In this document: positions 47,768-58,906 of the stretch, piece after piece
Layout: every line of letters begins with the position of its first letter
Numbering within the stretch: the stretch's first letter is position 1
Assembly (NCBI GenBank): GCA_009772925.1
Contig: WOUQ01000005.1
Span: forward strand, 280,024 to 344,023
Direction: 5' to 3'
From: a bacterium
GTDB taxonomy: Bacteria; Pseudomonadota; Gammaproteobacteria; Burkholderiales; Thiobacillaceae
DNA length: 64,000 bases
Position numbers and translations under genes: made by a program
Notes under the pieces: generated by a model
Seen by the model: only the letters and a program-made list of their open reading frames with translations
Databases searched by the model: none
Told to the model about the DNA's origin: nothing

Positions 47768-47801
47768 GGATATGACAGAATTATTACAGGCTTGTGACAA
47801 G
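47768..47801 (-). promoter_or_regulatory. Pho-box promoter of pst system 1
   Basis: On the minus strand TTGTCAC and CTGTAAT lie 11 bp apart (47784-47801), followed 10 bases later by the -10 hexamer TATCCT (47768-47773). A third half-site, CTGTCAT (47773-47779), continues the same phase. Predicted transcription begins near 47761, 36 bases before pstS. Confidence 0.85.
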
Positions 47802-47931
47802 TGTAATAACTCTTTAACCAAGATGTCATGGAAGGCGGGGCAGGCTGCACTCCAGAAGCCCCTGGACAGCGCACATCGATTTTCCTGCCACCCCCACGCC
47901 ATGGGAGCGGCCGGCCTAGCCCATCGACCGC

Positions 47932-48735
47932 TCAGCCGAAGCGGCCGGTGATGTAGTCCTCGGTCTCCTTCCTTTGCGGCTTGACGAAGATGTTGTCGGT
48001 CTTGCCGAACTCGATCAGCTCGCCCAGGTACATGTAGGCCGTGTAGTCGGAAACCCGCGCCGCCTGCTGCATGTTGTGGGTGACGATGAGGATCGACACC
48101 TGTTCACGGATCTCCTGGATCAGTTCCTCGATGCTGCCGGTGGCGATGGGGTCCAGCGCCGAGGTCGGCTCGTCGAACAGCAGCAGTTCCGGCTCGGTGG
48201 CGAGCGCGCGGGCGATGCACAGGCGCTGTTGCTGGCCGCCGCTCATCGCGAAGGCCACCTCGTCGAGGCGGTTCTTGACCTCCTCCCACAGCGCCGCGCC
48301 CTTCAGGGCCTTTTCGACCCGGTCATCCAGTTCGGTCTTGTTGCGCAAGCCGCGCACGCGCAGGCCGTAGGCCACGTTGTCGTAGATCGACTTCGGGAAC
48401 GGGTTCGGCTTCTGGAACACCATGCCGATGCGCATGCGCACCTCGATCGGATCCACGTCCCTGGCCAGGATGTTGACGTTGTCCGGGAAGAGGTTGATCG
48501 CGCCTTCGTAGCGGTTGCCCGGGTACAGATCGTGCATGCGGTTGAAGCAGCGCAGCAGCGTGCTCTTGCCGCAGCCGCTGGGCCCGATCAGCGCGGTGAC
48601 CTTGTGTTCCTCGATCGGCAACGAAATGCCTTTGAGACTCTTGAAGTCGCCGTAGTAGAAGCTGAGGTCGCGGACCTCGGCCTTGATGGCCGCGGCAGGC
48701 GCCGCGGCCGCTTGTGCGAGGGGTTCAGTCACCAT
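47932..48735 (-). CDS. pstB: Phosphate ABC transporter ATP-binding protein (system 2)
   Basis: The second PstB, 267 residues, has Walker [11 protein letters not shown]-loop [14 protein letters not shown], signature [14 protein letters not shown], Walker [14 protein letters not shown] and the end [12 protein letters not shown]. It starts with an alanine-rich extension ([16 protein letters not shown]). The start overlaps the pstA2 stop by seven bases. It is the last gene of system 2 and lies upstream of the system 1 promoter. Confidence 0.97.
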   Translation of the reverse strand: MVTEPLAQAAAAPAAAIKAEVRDLSFYYGDFKSLKGISLPIEEHKVTALIGPSGCGKSTLLRCFNRMHDLYPGNRYEGAINLFPDNVNILARDVDPIEVRMRIGMVFQKPNPFPKSIYDNVAYGLRVRGLRNKTELDDRVEKALKGAALWEEVKNRLDEVAFAMSGGQQQRLCIARALATEPELLLFDEPTSALDPIATGSIEELIQEIREQVSILIVTHNMQQAARVSDYTAYMYLGELIEFGKTDNIFVKPQRKETEDYITGRFG

Positions 48736-49682
48736 TTGATCTTCTTCCGTACTTGGTAGCGCAGGTAGATGGCCAGGCTGTTCATCAGCAGCGTCATGAG
48801 CAACAGGATGACGCCGGCGGCGGCGGCATTGATCTGGAACTCCACGTTGGGACGTGAAACCCAGTTGTACATCTGGATCGGCAGCACGGTGAACCCTGAC
48901 CAGATCCACTCCATGCTGAGGAACGGGAACTCGCCCGTCACCGGCATCTCCGGCAGGAAGGCGATGAAGGTCAGCGCGCCGATGGTGATGAGGGGCGCCG
49001 TCTGGCCGATGGCCTCGGCCATGCCGAGGATGACGCCCGTCATCATGCCGCCGCGGGAGTAGGGCACCAGATGGTCGCTGACCATCTGCCAGCGCGTGGC
49101 ACCCACGCCGTAGGCCGCCTCGCGGATGTGGATGGGCACCGCGCGCAACGCCTCGCGCGACGAGACGATGACGATCGGCAGGATCAGCAGCGCCAGGGTC
49201 AATCCCGCCGCCAGGATGCTCTGGCCGAAGCCGAACTGGTAGACGAACAGGCCCAGCGCCAACAGGCCATAGACGATCGACGGCACGCCGGCCAGGTTGG
49301 TAACGTTGATTTCGATCAGGTCGGTGAACCAGTTCTTGCCCGCGTATTCTTCGAGGTAGATCGCCGCGCCGATACCAATGGGCACCGCGGAGAGCATGGT
49401 CACCAGCATCACGAAGGCACTGCCGACCCAGGCCGAGAGGATGCCGGCCTGGTCCGGGTGCCGCGACGGGAAGTTGGTCAGGAAGTCCCACGACAGCCGT
49501 GGCAGGCCATCGATCAGCAGGTCGAGGAAGGCGGCGATCAACACCAGCAGGGCAAAGGCGGTGAACAGCACGCCGACGGCGGCGAAGATCTGCTGGTTGC
49601 GCACGCCGGCGGCGATGCGCGCGCGCATCGCCACCAACTCGCGGGCGCGATCTTTCGGCGCTGTGGAAACCACGGTGTTCAT
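48729..49682 (-). CDS. pstA: Phosphate ABC transporter permease PstA (system 2)
   Basis: The 317-residue permease has six membrane helices, a longer N-terminus than system 1 ([20 protein letters not shown]) and the PstB-coupling loop [20 protein letters not shown]. The segment [20 protein letters not shown] is typical of the family. It starts two bases after the pstC2 stop and overlaps pstB2, so the operon is tightly packed. Confidence 0.95.
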   Translation of the reverse strand: MNTVVSTAPKDRARELVAMRARIAAGVRNQQIFAAVGVLFTAFALLVLIAAFLDLLIDGLPRLSWDFLTNFPSRHPDQAGILSAWVGSAFVMLVTMLSAVPIGIGAAIYLEEYAGKNWFTDLIEINVTNLAGVPSIVYGLLALGLFVYQFGFGQSILAAGLTLALLILPIVIVSSREALRAVPIHIREAAYGVGATRWQMVSDHLVPYSRGGMMTGVILGMAEAIGQTAPLITIGALTFIAFLPEMPVTGEFPFLSMEWIWSGFTVLPIQMYNWVSRPNVEFQINAAAAGVILLLMTLLMNSLAIYLRYQVRKKIKW

Positions 49683-49684
49683 GA

Positions 49685-50656
49685 CTAGTAAGCCCTCCGG
49701 TAGCGTTGCCGCAGGAAGTGCCCGGCCAGATTCAGCACCAGGGTCATCAGCAACAGCACCAGGCCGGCGGCGAAGATGCTGGCGTAGCCGACCGAGCCAT
49801 GCTCGAGGTCGCCCATGCTGACCTGGGCGATATAGGCGGTCAGCGTGGCCGCCGCCTCCATCGGGTTGAAGGTGAAGTTGGCGTTCTGCCCGGCGGCGAT
49901 GGCCACCACCATGGTCTCGCCGATGGCACGCGCCATCGCCAGCACGTAGGCGGCCACCACGCCCGACACCGCGGCCGGCATGACCACCTGCAGCGCGACC
50001 TGCATCTTGTTGCCGCCCATGGCGTAGGCGGCTTCGCGCATGGCGCCGGGCACCGCGCGCATCGCGTCCTCGGCCAGCGTGGCGATGGTCGGAATCGTCG
50101 CCACGCCGATGACGAGGCCCGGCACCAGCATGTTGAAGCCCGGCAGGTCGGGCAGGATGGTCGCCTGCAGCATCGGCGTGACGAACAGCAGCGCGAAGTA
50201 GCCAAAGACGATGGTGGGCACCGCCTGGATCAGCTCCAGGGCGGGTTTGATCGCCTCGCGCGCGCCGTGCGGCGCGAACTCAGACAGGTAGATGGCGATC
50301 ACCGTGCCCATCGGCACGGCCACCAGCATGGCGATGGCCGTGATCGTCAAGGTCCCCGACACCAGGGGCAGGATGCCGTATTGCGGGTTCTCGAACAGCG
50401 GCGTCCACACGGTGCCGGTGATGAAATCCCACACCGAGACGAAGTTGAAGAAGCCGATCGACTCGTAGACCAGGATAATCGTGATGGCCACGGTGGTGAA
50501 CACCGCCACCAGGCCGCAAAACATCAGCAGCAGTTCGATGAACCGCTCCTTGAGATTGCGCGTGAGCTTGTGCTTCAGCCGCGTCGGGTCGACTGTATCG
50601 CCGACCGCGGCAGGATACGAGATGGCGGCCAAGGCATGTTCCTCGGGTTGGTTCAA
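49685..50656 (-). CDS. pstC: Phosphate ABC transporter permease PstC (system 2)
   Basis: The 323-residue permease has a cytoplasmic N-terminal region of about 45 residues, six membrane helices, the coupling loop [20 protein letters not shown] and the diagnostic [20 protein letters not shown]. The start chosen is a TTG at 50656 ([11 protein letters not shown]), because no ATG or GTG lies in a useful place; the ribosome-binding site is weak and the start is uncertain. It begins 12 bases after pstS2. Confidence 0.94.
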   Translation of the reverse strand: MNQPEEHALAAISYPAAVGDTVDPTRLKHKLTRNLKERFIELLLMFCGLVAVFTTVAITIILVYESIGFFNFVSVWDFITGTVWTPLFENPQYGILPLVSGTLTITAIAMLVAVPMGTVIAIYLSEFAPHGAREAIKPALELIQAVPTIVFGYFALLFVTPMLQATILPDLPGFNMLVPGLVIGVATIPTIATLAEDAMRAVPGAMREAAYAMGGNKMQVALQVVMPAAVSGVVAAYVLAMARAIGETMVVAIAAGQNANFTFNPMEAAATLTAYIAQVSMGDLEHGSVGYASIFAAGLVLLLMTLVLNLAGHFLRQRYRRAY

Positions 50657-50668
50657 TCTGCAGCCGAA

Positions 50669-51742
<1,074 letters not shown>

Positions 51743-51775
51743 CGCGTCACTCCAGAGGGGGTCAGTGGAATGGCG

Positions 51776-51809
51776 ATCGTAGGCACGGAATATTACAAGA
51801 CGATGAATC
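51776..51809 (-). promoter_or_regulatory. Pho-box promoter of pst system 2
   Basis: On the minus strand GATTCAT and TTGTAAT lie 11 bp apart (51792-51809), followed exactly 10 bases later by TACGAT (51776-51781). The half-sites are weaker than for system 1, but the spacing is exact. Confidence 0.65.
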
Positions 51810-51852
51810 GCCGAAATATTTCACCAATGCAGCCCTTCACGCGGGCCGGCGC

Positions 51853-51886
51853 GATTCACGGAGTTGTCATATTTCGCTCCTATGAT
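51853..51886 (+). promoter_or_regulatory. Pho-box promoter of the small lipoprotein gene
   Basis: GATTCAC and TTGTCAT are 11 bp apart (51853-51870), and the -10 hexamer TATGAT (51881-51886) follows after exactly 10 bases. Predicted transcription begins near 51893, 27 bases before the ATG. It is back-to-back with the pst system 2 promoter. Confidence 0.7.
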
Positions 51887-51919
51887 GGCCGCGTCATCCA
51901 CCCTCAGGAGTGCCCATCC

Positions 51920-52246
51920 ATGAAATTCCAGACCCTCGCCCTCGTCATTTCCGCCGTCGCCCTGCTGGCCGGTTGCGCCTCTGGCGGCAAGTCCATGGCA
52001 GAACAGGCCCCCGGCAAGTTCGTCACCTACAGCTGTGAGGGCAACAAGTCCTTCCAGGTGCGATTCGACGCCGAGAGCGGCACCGCCCGCATTCGTACCC
52101 ATGAGGGTTCCGCCGAACTGGCCAAGGGTTCGCGCGGGCTCTATCGCGACGACGGCGGCGAGTGGATGCTGACGCTGAGCGACGCCTCCGATACCGAGCT
52201 GTGGCACAAGGGCAGCACCAAGTACAAGCAGTGCGCGGCCAAGTAA
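51920..52246 (+). CDS. Small lipoprotein, possibly MliC-like
   Basis: The 108-residue protein has a lipoprotein signal with lipobox ALLAGC (cysteine near residue 19). A short domain follows, beginning FVTYSCEGNKSFQVRFD and ending TELWHKGSTKYKQCAAK, with two further cysteines. The YSC...VRF pattern resembles the MliC family of lysozyme inhibitors, but the match is weak. CAGGAG lies nine bases before the ATG. It has its own Pho-box promoter and terminator, so it is a single-gene unit. Confidence 0.75.
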   Translation: MKFQTLALVISAVALLAGCASGGKSMAEQAPGKFVTYSCEGNKSFQVRFDAESGTARIRTHEGSAELAKGSRGLYRDDGGEWMLTLSDASDTELWHKGSTKYKQCAAK

Positions 52247-52266
52247 ACGGACACGCCACCGTGCCG

Positions 52267-52289
52267 AGGCCGCTTATGCGGCCTTTTTT
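52267..52289 (+). terminator. Rho-independent terminator of the lipoprotein gene
   Basis: AGGCCGC (52267-52273) pairs with GCGGCCT (52278-52284) around TTAT. Further T residues follow directly. Confidence 0.9.
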
Positions 52290-52301
52290 ATTCTCTGCCG
52301 C

Positions 52302-52357
52302 CTGTCACACCGGATTCACGAGAACGTCACGCCCAGGTAACGGCCACTGGATAGCCT
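52302..52357 (+). promoter_or_regulatory. Four-half-site Pho-box promoter of the olsB-like gene
   Basis: CTGTCAC (52302), GATTCAC (52313), ACGTCAC (52324) and AGGTAAC (52335) lie at exact 11-bp steps. The -10-like TAGCCT (52352-52357) follows 10 bases after the last one. Two PhoB dimers could bind in tandem. Confidence 0.7.
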
Positions 52358-52385
52358 GCGCTCCGGATTAACCAGGAGCCCGCCC

Positions 52386-53135
52386 ATGCTGCAAGAACGC
52401 CTCTCCGGCAAGGAACGCAAGAAACCCTCCCTACACGTCGCTCTGGCCCGCCATGCCGACGAGGTACGCGAAGCCCAGCGCCTGCGCTGGAAGATTTTCG
52501 CAGAGGAGTTGGGCGCGCGGCTGACGACGCCCGAGCCCGGCCACGACATCGATCTGTACGACCCCTTTTGCGAGCACCTGCTGGTGCGCGACCAGGATAG
52601 CGGCGAGGTGGTCGGCACCTATCGCATCCTCTCCCACGACGCCGCGAAGCGGGTGGGCAGCTACTACTCGGAGAATGAATTCGACCTGACCCGCTTGCAG
52701 CACATGAAGAGCCGCATGGTGGAGGTGGGCCGTTCCTGCGTGCACGCCGACTACCGCAGCGGCGGCGTCATCACTTACCTGTGGGCCGGCCTGGCGGAAT
52801 ACATGTTGAACAGCGGCCACGACTACATGATCGGCTGCGCCAGCATCGGCATGCAGGATGGCGGCCATAACGCGGCGGGCATCTGGCACGCGCTGCGGGA
52901 AAAGCACCTGGCCCCCGTCGAGTGGCGGGTGTTCCCACGCTGCCCGCTGCCCCTCGAAGAACTCGACGCCACCCCGGCGCCCAGCGTGCCACCCCTGGTG
53001 AAGGGCTATCTGCGCGTGGGCGCCTATGTCGGCGGCGAACCGGCCTGGGACCCGGACTTCAACACCGCCGATCTGTTTGTCCTGCTGCCCATGAGCAGGT
53101 TGAACCCGGCCTACGCGCGGCACTTCCTCAAATAA
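52386..53135 (+). CDS. OlsB-like ornithine-lipid N-acyltransferase (GNAT fold)
   Basis: OlsB transfers a 3-hydroxyacyl group from acyl carrier protein to the alpha-amino group of ornithine, the first step of ornithine-lipid synthesis. The 249-residue protein has the family pattern ADEVREAQRLRWKIFAEELG near residue 20, the central DLYDPFCEHLLVRDQDSGEV and MVEVGRSCVHADYRSGGVIT, and a GNAT-like core. The length fits OlsB. ACCAGGAG precedes the ATG. The second enzyme, OlsA, is not in the window. The four-site Pho box suggests induction when phosphate is scarce, when bacteria commonly make ornithine lipid. Confidence 0.82.
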   Translation: MLQERLSGKERKKPSLHVALARHADEVREAQRLRWKIFAEELGARLTTPEPGHDIDLYDPFCEHLLVRDQDSGEVVGTYRILSHDAAKRVGSYYSENEFDLTRLQHMKSRMVEVGRSCVHADYRSGGVITYLWAGLAEYMLNSGHDYMIGCASIGMQDGGHNAAGIWHALREKHLAPVEWRVFPRCPLPLEELDATPAPSVPPLVKGYLRVGAYVGGEPAWDPDFNTADLFVLLPMSRLNPAYARHFLK

Positions 53136-53142
53136 CCGGGCC

Positions 53143-54504
53143 TCAGACCACCGCCGCGACCTTCACGGCGTCGGCGATGCGCTCGGCGCAGTGGCGCACC
53201 TGGGGCTCATCGCGGCCTTCCACCATGACCCGGACCAGGGGTTCGGTGCCGGAGGGGCGCAGCACGACGCGGCCGGCGTCGCCCAGTTCGCTCTCCACCG
53301 CGCTTACGGCGTCCTTCACCGGCACCTGGCCATCGAGCTTGAAACCCTTGGCCACGCGCACGTTGATGAGCACCTGCGGGAAAGCCGGGCAGTCGCGGGC
53401 GTAGTCCGCCAGCGATTGGCCGGAACGGCGCAGGGCGGCGAGGACCTGCAGGGCGGAAACGATGCCGTCACCGGTGGTGTGCTTGTCCAGGCAGAGGATG
53501 TGGCCGGAACTTTCGCCACCCAGTTGCCAGCCCTCTCGCTGCAGTACCTCCAATACGTAGCGGTCGCCCACCTTCGCGCGCAGGAAGGCGCAGCCCAGGT
53601 GCCTGAGGGCGAGTTCGGTGCCCAGGTTGGTCATCAGGGTGCCCACCACGCCACCCTTGAGTTCGCCGCCTTCCTTGCGGTGGCGGGCGATGACGTAGAG
53701 CAGCTTGTCGCCGTCCATGATCTCGCCGGAAGTGTCCGCCATCATCAGCCGGTCGCCGTCGCCGTCCAGCGCCACGCCGACGTCGGCGCGATGCTTGCGC
53801 ACGGCCCGGGACAGGGCTTCGGTGTGGGTGGCGCCGCATTCCTTGTTGATGTTCATGCCGTTGGGCTCGTTGCCGATGGCGATGACGTCCGCGCCCAGTT
53901 CGTGGAAGACGTGCGGGGCGATGTGATAGCCGGCGCCGTGCGCGCAATCGACGACGATGCGCATGCCGCGCAGGTCGAGGTCGTTGGGGAAGGTGCTCTT
54001 GCAGAATTCGATGTAGCGTGCGGCCGCGTCGTCCACCCGCTTGACGCGGCCCAGGTTCTTCGAGGGCTCGGTGCGGATGGGGGACTCCATGGCCTCCTCG
54101 ATGGCGAGTTCGACTTCGTCCGGCAACTTGGTGCCCTGGGCGGAGAAGAACTTGATGCCGTTGTCCTCATAGGGATTGTGCGAGGCAGAAATCACCACGC
54201 CGGCCTGCAGACGCAGCGCGCGGGTGAGATAAGCCACGCCGGGCGTGGGCATCGGGCCGGTCAGGCGCACATCGACGCCGGCTGCGGTCAGTCCCGCCTG
54301 CAGCGCGGATTCGAGCATGTAGCCGGAGACGCGGGTGTCCTTGCCGATGAGCACCGTGGGACGCTCGCCGTGCAGGGCGTCTGGGCCCTTGCTGGCGAGC
54401 ACGCGGCCGGCGGCATAGCCCAGGCGCATGACCATGCCGGGCGTGATGGGGTCCTCGCCGACGCGTCCGCGCACCCCGTCGGTGCCGAAAAATCTTCTGC
54501 TCAC
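53143..54504 (-). CDS. glmM: Phosphoglucosamine mutase
   Basis: GlmM converts glucosamine 6-phosphate to glucosamine 1-phosphate for cell-wall and lipopolysaccharide precursors. The 453-residue protein has the active serine loop [13 protein letters not shown] near residue 103, the metal loop DGDGDRLMM near residue 244 and the phosphate-binding [15 protein letters not shown] near the C-terminus. It begins [12 protein letters not shown] after a GTG start with AAGGAG upstream. It follows folP, as in many proteobacteria. Confidence 0.98.
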   Translation of the reverse strand: MSRRFFGTDGVRGRVGEDPITPGMVMRLGYAAGRVLASKGPDALHGERPTVLIGKDTRVSGYMLESALQAGLTAAGVDVRLTGPMPTPGVAYLTRALRLQAGVVISASHNPYEDNGIKFFSAQGTKLPDEVELAIEEAMESPIRTEPSKNLGRVKRVDDAAARYIEFCKSTFPNDLDLRGMRIVVDCAHGAGYHIAPHVFHELGADVIAIGNEPNGMNINKECGATHTEALSRAVRKHRADVGVALDGDGDRLMMADTSGEIMDGDKLLYVIARHRKEGGELKGGVVGTLMTNLGTELALRHLGCAFLRAKVGDRYVLEVLQREGWQLGGESSGHILCLDKHTTGDGIVSALQVLAALRRSGQSLADYARDCPAFPQVLINVRVAKGFKLDGQVPVKDAVSAVESELGDAGRVVLRPSGTEPLVRVMVEGRDEPQVRHCAERIADAVKVAAVV

Positions 54505-54517
54505 TAACGTTCTCCTT

Positions 54518-55405
54518 TCAAGAAAACGAAGGGCCGCCCCGAGTTTTCTTGCCCCCCTCGGGGGGACAAGCCGGGCACGGCCCGGCTCCGGGGGCGGTCA
54601 ACTCAAGCCACAGGTTGAGGGCTTCCACGGTTTCCCGCACGTCATGCACGCGCAGCACGGCGGCCCCCCGCTGCGCGGCGAGCAGCGCGGCCACCACGCT
54701 GGGCAGCAGGCGGTCTGCGACGGCGCGACCGGTGAGGGCGCCCAGCATGGACTTGCGCGACAGGCCCACCAATACGGGAGCCATATCGGCCAGGCGGGGC
54801 AAATTCTTGAACAGCGCCAGGTTGTGCGCCAGGGTCTTGCCGAAGCCGAAGCCGGGATCGATCAGCAGCCGTTCCGCGCCGATGCCGGCGGCACGGGCGG
54901 CGGCCAGGCGGCCAGCCAGGTAGTCCTCCACTTCCGCCGCCACGTCCGTGTATTCGGGAGCGTCCTGCATGGTTCCGGGCGTGCCGCGCATGTGCATGAG
55001 GCACAGCCCGCAGTTTGCGGCGGCCACGGCTTGCAGGGCGCCGGGCGCCTCGAAGCCGCGCACGTCGTTGATCATGTCGGCGCCGGCGGCGAGGGCGGCG
55101 GCCATGACTTCCGGCTTCATGGTGTCCACGGAAAGCGCTACGCCGGCGTCGCGCAGGCCCTCCAGCACCGGCAGTACGCGGGCGAGTTCCTGCTCCGCCG
55201 ACACCAGAGGAGCGCCGGGCCGGGTGGATTCGCCGCCGATGTCGAGGAGGTCCGCGCCCGCGTCCTGCAGGGCAAGGCCTTGGGCGATGGCGCGCTCGGC
55301 GTCCAGGTAGCGGCCGCCGTCGGAAAAGGAATCCGGGGTGACATTGACGATGCCCATGACCAACGGCCGGTCCAGGGCGAAGGTGAAGCGGCCGCAGCGG
55401 AACAT
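54518..55405 (-). CDS. folP: Dihydropteroate synthase
   Basis: FolP joins p-aminobenzoate to the pterin precursor in folate synthesis. The 295-residue protein has [16 protein letters not shown] near the N-terminus, [23 protein letters not shown], and [15 protein letters not shown], all family signatures. The C-terminal tail after about residue 275 ([16 protein letters not shown]) is not conserved. It lies between ftsH and glmM on the same strand. Confidence 0.97.
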   Translation of the reverse strand: MFRCGRFTFALDRPLVMGIVNVTPDSFSDGGRYLDAERAIAQGLALQDAGADLLDIGGESTRPGAPLVSAEQELARVLPVLEGLRDAGVALSVDTMKPEVMAAALAAGADMINDVRGFEAPGALQAVAAANCGLCLMHMRGTPGTMQDAPEYTDVAAEVEDYLAGRLAAARAAGIGAERLLIDPGFGFGKTLAHNLALFKNLPRLADMAPVLVGLSRKSMLGALTGRAVADRLLPSVVAALLAAQRGAAVLRVHDVRETVEALNLWLELTAPGAGPCPACPPEGGKKTRGGPSFS

Positions 55406-55413
55406 GGGGGGAT

Positions 55414-55490
55414 GAGGACTGAGTGCTGAGTGCTTGGGACTGGGCCAGTAACTCGTTACTCAGTCCTCACTACTCAGTCCTCAGTCCTCG
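55414..55490. repeat. Short repeats in the folP-ftsH gap
   Basis: GAGGACTGAGT (55414-55424) has inverted copies ACTCAGTCCTC at 55458-55468 and 55472-55482, with a further AGTCCTC after them. The repeats fill most of the 100-base gap. No gene or clear signal is seen there. Confidence 0.7.
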
Positions 55491-55505
55491 TTGCACAGTC
55501 CTGAC

Positions 55506-57401
55506 TCAGGTTTCTTCCGCCGGCGTCGCGGTGGGCTCGGGGGCCGCCGGCGGCGGGCTGCCCGCGCTGGAAGTGGGGGCGGCCACCGGCTTGGGCGGAC
55601 GTGGCTCGCGCCCGGCCATGATGTCGTCGATCTGCTCGCTGTCGATGGTTTCCCATTCCAGCAGGGTCTGGGTCATGCGCTCCACCTTGTCGCGGTTGTC
55701 CTCGAGGGTCTTGCGCGCCAGGGCGTACTGTTCGTCGATGATGCGACGCACCTCCTTGTCCACCTGCTGCATGGTGGTCTCGGACACGCTCTTGTGGGTG
55801 GTGACGGAACGGCCCAGGAACACCTCGCCCTCCTCCTCGCCGTAGACCATGGGACCCAGTGCGTCCGACATGCCCCACTGGGTGACCATGCGGCGGGCCA
55901 GATCGGTGGCGCGCTGGAAGTCGTTGGAAGCGCCGGTAGTCATCTGGTTCATGAAGAGTTCCTCGGCGATGCGGCCGCCGAACAGCACCGCGATGGTCGA
56001 CAGCAGCCGTGTGCGGTCCTGGCTGTAGCGGTCCTCGGTGGGCAGCTGCATGGTCACCCCCAGGGCGCGGCCGCGCGGGATGATGGTGACCTTGTGCACC
56101 GGGTCGGTCTTCGGCATGAGCTTGGCCACCACGGCGTGACCCGACTCGTGATAGGCGGTGTTCCGGCGCTCCTCCTCGGGCATGACCATGGAGCGGCGCT
56201 CGGCGCCCATCATGATCTTGTCCTTGGCGCGCTCGAAGTCGTCCATGTCCACCACCCGCTTGTTGGAGCGGGCGGCGAACAGGGCCGCCTCGTTGACCAG
56301 GTTGGCGAGGTCCGCGCCGGAGAAGCCGGGAGTGCCGCGGGCGATGATGTCGGCCTTGACGTCCTGGCTCACCGGCACCTTGCGCATGTGCACCATGAGG
56401 ATCTGCTCGCGGCCGCGTATATCGGGCAGCGGCACCACCACCTGGCGATCGAAGCGGCCGGGGCGCAGCAGGGCCGGATCGAGCACGTCGGGGCGGTTGG
56501 TGGCGGCGATGACGATGACGCCGGCGTTGGCCTCGAAGCCGTCCATCTCCACCAGCAACTGGTTCAGGGTCTGCTCGCGCTCGTCGTTGCCGCCGCCGAG
56601 TCCGGCGCCGCGCTGACGGCCGACCGCGTCGATCTCGTCGATGAAGATGATGCAGGGCGACTGCTTCTTGGCCTGCTCGAACATGTCGCGCACGCGGGCC
56701 GCGCCGACGCCAACGAACATTTCCACGAAGTCGGAACCGGAAATGCTGAAGAAGGGCACCTTGGCCTCGCCGGCGATGGCCTTCGCCAGCAGGGTCTTGC
56801 CGGTGCCGGGCGAACCCACCATCAGCACGCCGCGGGGAATGCGGCCGCCCAGCTTCTGGAAGCGGGAGGGGTCGCGCAGGAACTCCACCAGTTCGCCCAC
56901 TTCTTCCTTGGCCTCGTCGCAGCCGGCGACGTCGGCGAAGGTGACGGTGTTGCTGTCCTGGTCGAGCATGCGCGCCTTGCTCTTGCCGAACGAGAAGGCG
57001 CCACCCTTGCCGCCGCCCTGCATCTGGCGCATGAAGAACACCCAGACACCGATCAGGAGCAGCATGGGGAACCAGGACACGAAGATGCTCATGAGCATCG
57101 ACGGCTCTTCCTGGGGCTTGGCCTCGACCTGCACACCGTTCTTCAGCAGATCGGACACCAGCCAAGGATCGGACGGCGAGTAGGTGGTGAAGCGCTTGCC
57201 GTCGACCAGCACGCCGCGCAGCACGTGGCCCTCGATGGTGACCTTGGCCACCTGGCCCTGGCGCACCTGTTCGATGAATTGGGAATAATCCACCTGCGAC
57301 TGCACGGTCTGGCGGGTGTTGAACTGGTTGAACACCGTCATCATGACCAGGGCGATGACCAGCCAGATGGCGACGTTCTTCATGAGGTTGTTCACTTGCA
57401 C
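55506..57401 (-). CDS. ftsH: ATP-dependent zinc metalloprotease FtsH
   Basis: FtsH degrades membrane and regulatory proteins, including LpxC and sigma-32 in model species. The 631-residue protein has an N-terminal membrane helix (about 5-23), a periplasmic domain, a second helix (about 100-120), the AAA module with [13 protein letters not shown] and [13 protein letters not shown], and the protease zinc motif HESGH near residue 415. The C-terminus is proline/alanine-rich. It lies after rlmE, as is standard. Confidence 0.98.
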   Translation of the reverse strand: MQVNNLMKNVAIWLVIALVMMTVFNQFNTRQTVQSQVDYSQFIEQVRQGQVAKVTIEGHVLRGVLVDGKRFTTYSPSDPWLVSDLLKNGVQVEAKPQEEPSMLMSIFVSWFPMLLLIGVWVFFMRQMQGGGKGGAFSFGKSKARMLDQDSNTVTFADVAGCDEAKEEVGELVEFLRDPSRFQKLGGRIPRGVLMVGSPGTGKTLLAKAIAGEAKVPFFSISGSDFVEMFVGVGAARVRDMFEQAKKQSPCIIFIDEIDAVGRQRGAGLGGGNDEREQTLNQLLVEMDGFEANAGVIVIAATNRPDVLDPALLRPGRFDRQVVVPLPDIRGREQILMVHMRKVPVSQDVKADIIARGTPGFSGADLANLVNEAALFAARSNKRVVDMDDFERAKDKIMMGAERRSMVMPEEERRNTAYHESGHAVVAKLMPKTDPVHKVTIIPRGRALGVTMQLPTEDRYSQDRTRLLSTIAVLFGGRIAEELFMNQMTTGASNDFQRATDLARRMVTQWGMSDALGPMVYGEEEGEVFLGRSVTTHKSVSETTMQQVDKEVRRIIDEQYALARKTLEDNRDKVERMTQTLLEWETIDSEQIDDIMAGREPRPPKPVAAPTSSAGSPPPAAPEPTATPAEET

Positions 57402-57457
57402 TCCTTTAGCGGAAAGATTCCGCGGGTATCCGAAGTTAGTTCAATTCCACGCCGGCT

Positions 57458-58105
57458 TCAATCTCCGCCCGCGCTGACCACAGCCGCCATGCGCAAGCCG
57501 CGTCCGAGCAGGTACACCTCCCGGCTGCGGTCGCGCGAGGCATCCGGCTTGCGCACGACCACGCCCTGAAACACCACCCGCATCCGCCTTACGTAATCCT
57601 CGAAGCCCGCGCCCTGGAAAACTTTGACCAGGAAGGCCCCGCCCGGTTTCAGCCATTTCTCGGCGAATTCCAGGGCCAGTTCCGCCAGATGGTAGGCGCG
57701 GGCCTGATCCGACACGGCCACGCCGGTGATATTTGGGGCCATGTCGCTCATTACAAGGTCTACCCGCTGACCCGCGAGCAGGGCTTCCAGTTCCTCCAGG
57801 GGAGCGTCCGCGGTGAAATCTCCCTGGATGAAGTCGACGTGGTTGAGGCCGGTCATCTCCAGGAGGTCGAGGCCGACGATGCGGCCGCGGCCCTGCATGC
57901 GCTCCGCCGCCACCTGGCACCAGCCCCCCGGCGCGCAGCCGAGATCCACCACCACGCCGCCGGGCTTCAGCAGATGGTCCGTGTCGTCGATCTCCATCAG
58001 CTTGTAGGCGGCGCGGGAGCGGTAGCCCTGCTCCACCGATTTGCGCACATAGAAATCATGGGCATGCTGGTGGTGCCAGGCGCGGGTTTTGGCTTGTCGT
58101 TTCAT
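57458..58105 (-). CDS. rlmE: 23S rRNA (uridine2552-2'-O)-methyltransferase
   Basis: RlmE methylates U2552 in the A-loop of 23S rRNA. The 215-residue protein has the FtsJ fold with GVVVDLGCAPGGWCQVAAER near residue 50 (SAM binding) and the K-D-K-E tetrad: RSRAAYKL, DLVMSDMAPNITG, PGGAFLVKVFQG and a C-terminal REVYLLGRGLR. It is upstream of ftsH in the same operon and divergent from yhbY. Confidence 0.97.
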   Translation of the reverse strand: MKRQAKTRAWHHQHAHDFYVRKSVEQGYRSRAAYKLMEIDDTDHLLKPGGVVVDLGCAPGGWCQVAAERMQGRGRIVGLDLLEMTGLNHVDFIQGDFTADAPLEELEALLAGQRVDLVMSDMAPNITGVAVSDQARAYHLAELALEFAEKWLKPGGAFLVKVFQGAGFEDYVRRMRVVFQGVVVRKPDASRDRSREVYLLGRGLRMAAVVSAGGD

Positions 58106-58138
58106 GGGCTACTATCGATGCATTTTCATGGGGTCTGT

Positions 58139-58456
58139 ATGGCAAAGACAACGGCAAGGAAATCCCTGCAACTCACCCCCGAACAACGCAAGTTTCTCAA
58201 GGCCCAGGCCCACGCGCTGAAACCCGTGGTGATGATCGGCAGCCAGGGTCTCACGGATGCGGTGATCCAGGAAGCGGGACGGGCGCTGGCCGCGCACGAG
58301 CTCATCAAGATCCGCGTGCTGGGCGATGACCGGGACGCGCGGGAGGCCTATCTGTCCGGACTCTGCGCCGCGCTGAACGCTTCTCCGGTGCTGCACATCG
58401 GCAAGCTGCTGCTGCTCTATCGGCCGGGCGACAAGCCCAAAATCCGGCTACCTTGA
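58139..58456 (+). CDS. yhbY: CRM-domain RNA-binding protein YhbY
   Basis: YhbY associates with 50S precursor particles. The 105-residue protein is a single CRM domain with QLTPEQRKFLKAQAHALKP, the GxxG loop in VVMIGSQGLTDAV and IRVLGDDRDAREAYLSGLC. It starts at 58139 (MAKTTARKSLQ). It is divergent from rlmE with a 33-base gap, the usual arrangement, and overlaps the end of the convergent DUF4149 gene by nine bases. Confidence 0.93.
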   Translation: MAKTTARKSLQLTPEQRKFLKAQAHALKPVVMIGSQGLTDAVIQEAGRALAAHELIKIRVLGDDRDAREAYLSGLCAALNASPVLHIGKLLLLYRPGDKPKIRLP

Positions 58457-58906
58457 CCCCTGCTTGGCCACCGCGGCCAGGCCCAGCAGGCTCTGGATGA
58501 GGTAGACCGCGCTGGAGACGCCATGCCAGGCGGTGAAGCGGTCGCGGAACAGACTTTCCATGACGTCCTTGGGCAAGGCCTGGTCCTTCAACTGTTGCAG
58601 GATGGGCTGGATGCCGAACTGCTGGGCGAGGCTCAACAGCAGCATGATCAGGACAATCCAGAAAAACCCCTGCTTCAGGGCCGTGCCGCCCAGCCGCGCC
58701 AGGCGGAACAGCAGCAGCCAGACACCGCAGATCAGGCCCACCCAGGCAATGTAGCCGAACATCCTGCCCGCCAGCATGCCCGCCAGCACGCGGTCGTCCA
58801 GGCTGTAGAACAGGGTCGGCGCGGCGAGATAACCCACGGCCCAGAGGCCACCGACCCAGAGCGTCAGGGCCCAGGCGGAGAGGAGATCGGGAAGGCGGTT
58901 CATCAA
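58448..58906 (-). CDS. DUF4149 membrane protein
   Basis: The 152-residue protein has four predicted membrane helices (about residues 5-28, 44-67, 79-97 and 128-147). It opens with [20 protein letters not shown], followed by [20 protein letters not shown], typical of the DUF4149 family. It starts by overlap with the greA stop (ATGA). In many betaproteobacteria this gene accompanies greA and carAB. Its role is unknown. Confidence 0.85.
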   Translation of the reverse strand: MMNRLPDLLSAWALTLWVGGLWAVGYLAAPTLFYSLDDRVLAGMLAGRMFGYIAWVGLICGVWLLLFRLARLGGTALKQGFFWIVLIMLLLSLAQQFGIQPILQQLKDQALPKDVMESLFRDRFTAWHGVSSAVYLIQSLLGLAAVAKQGSR

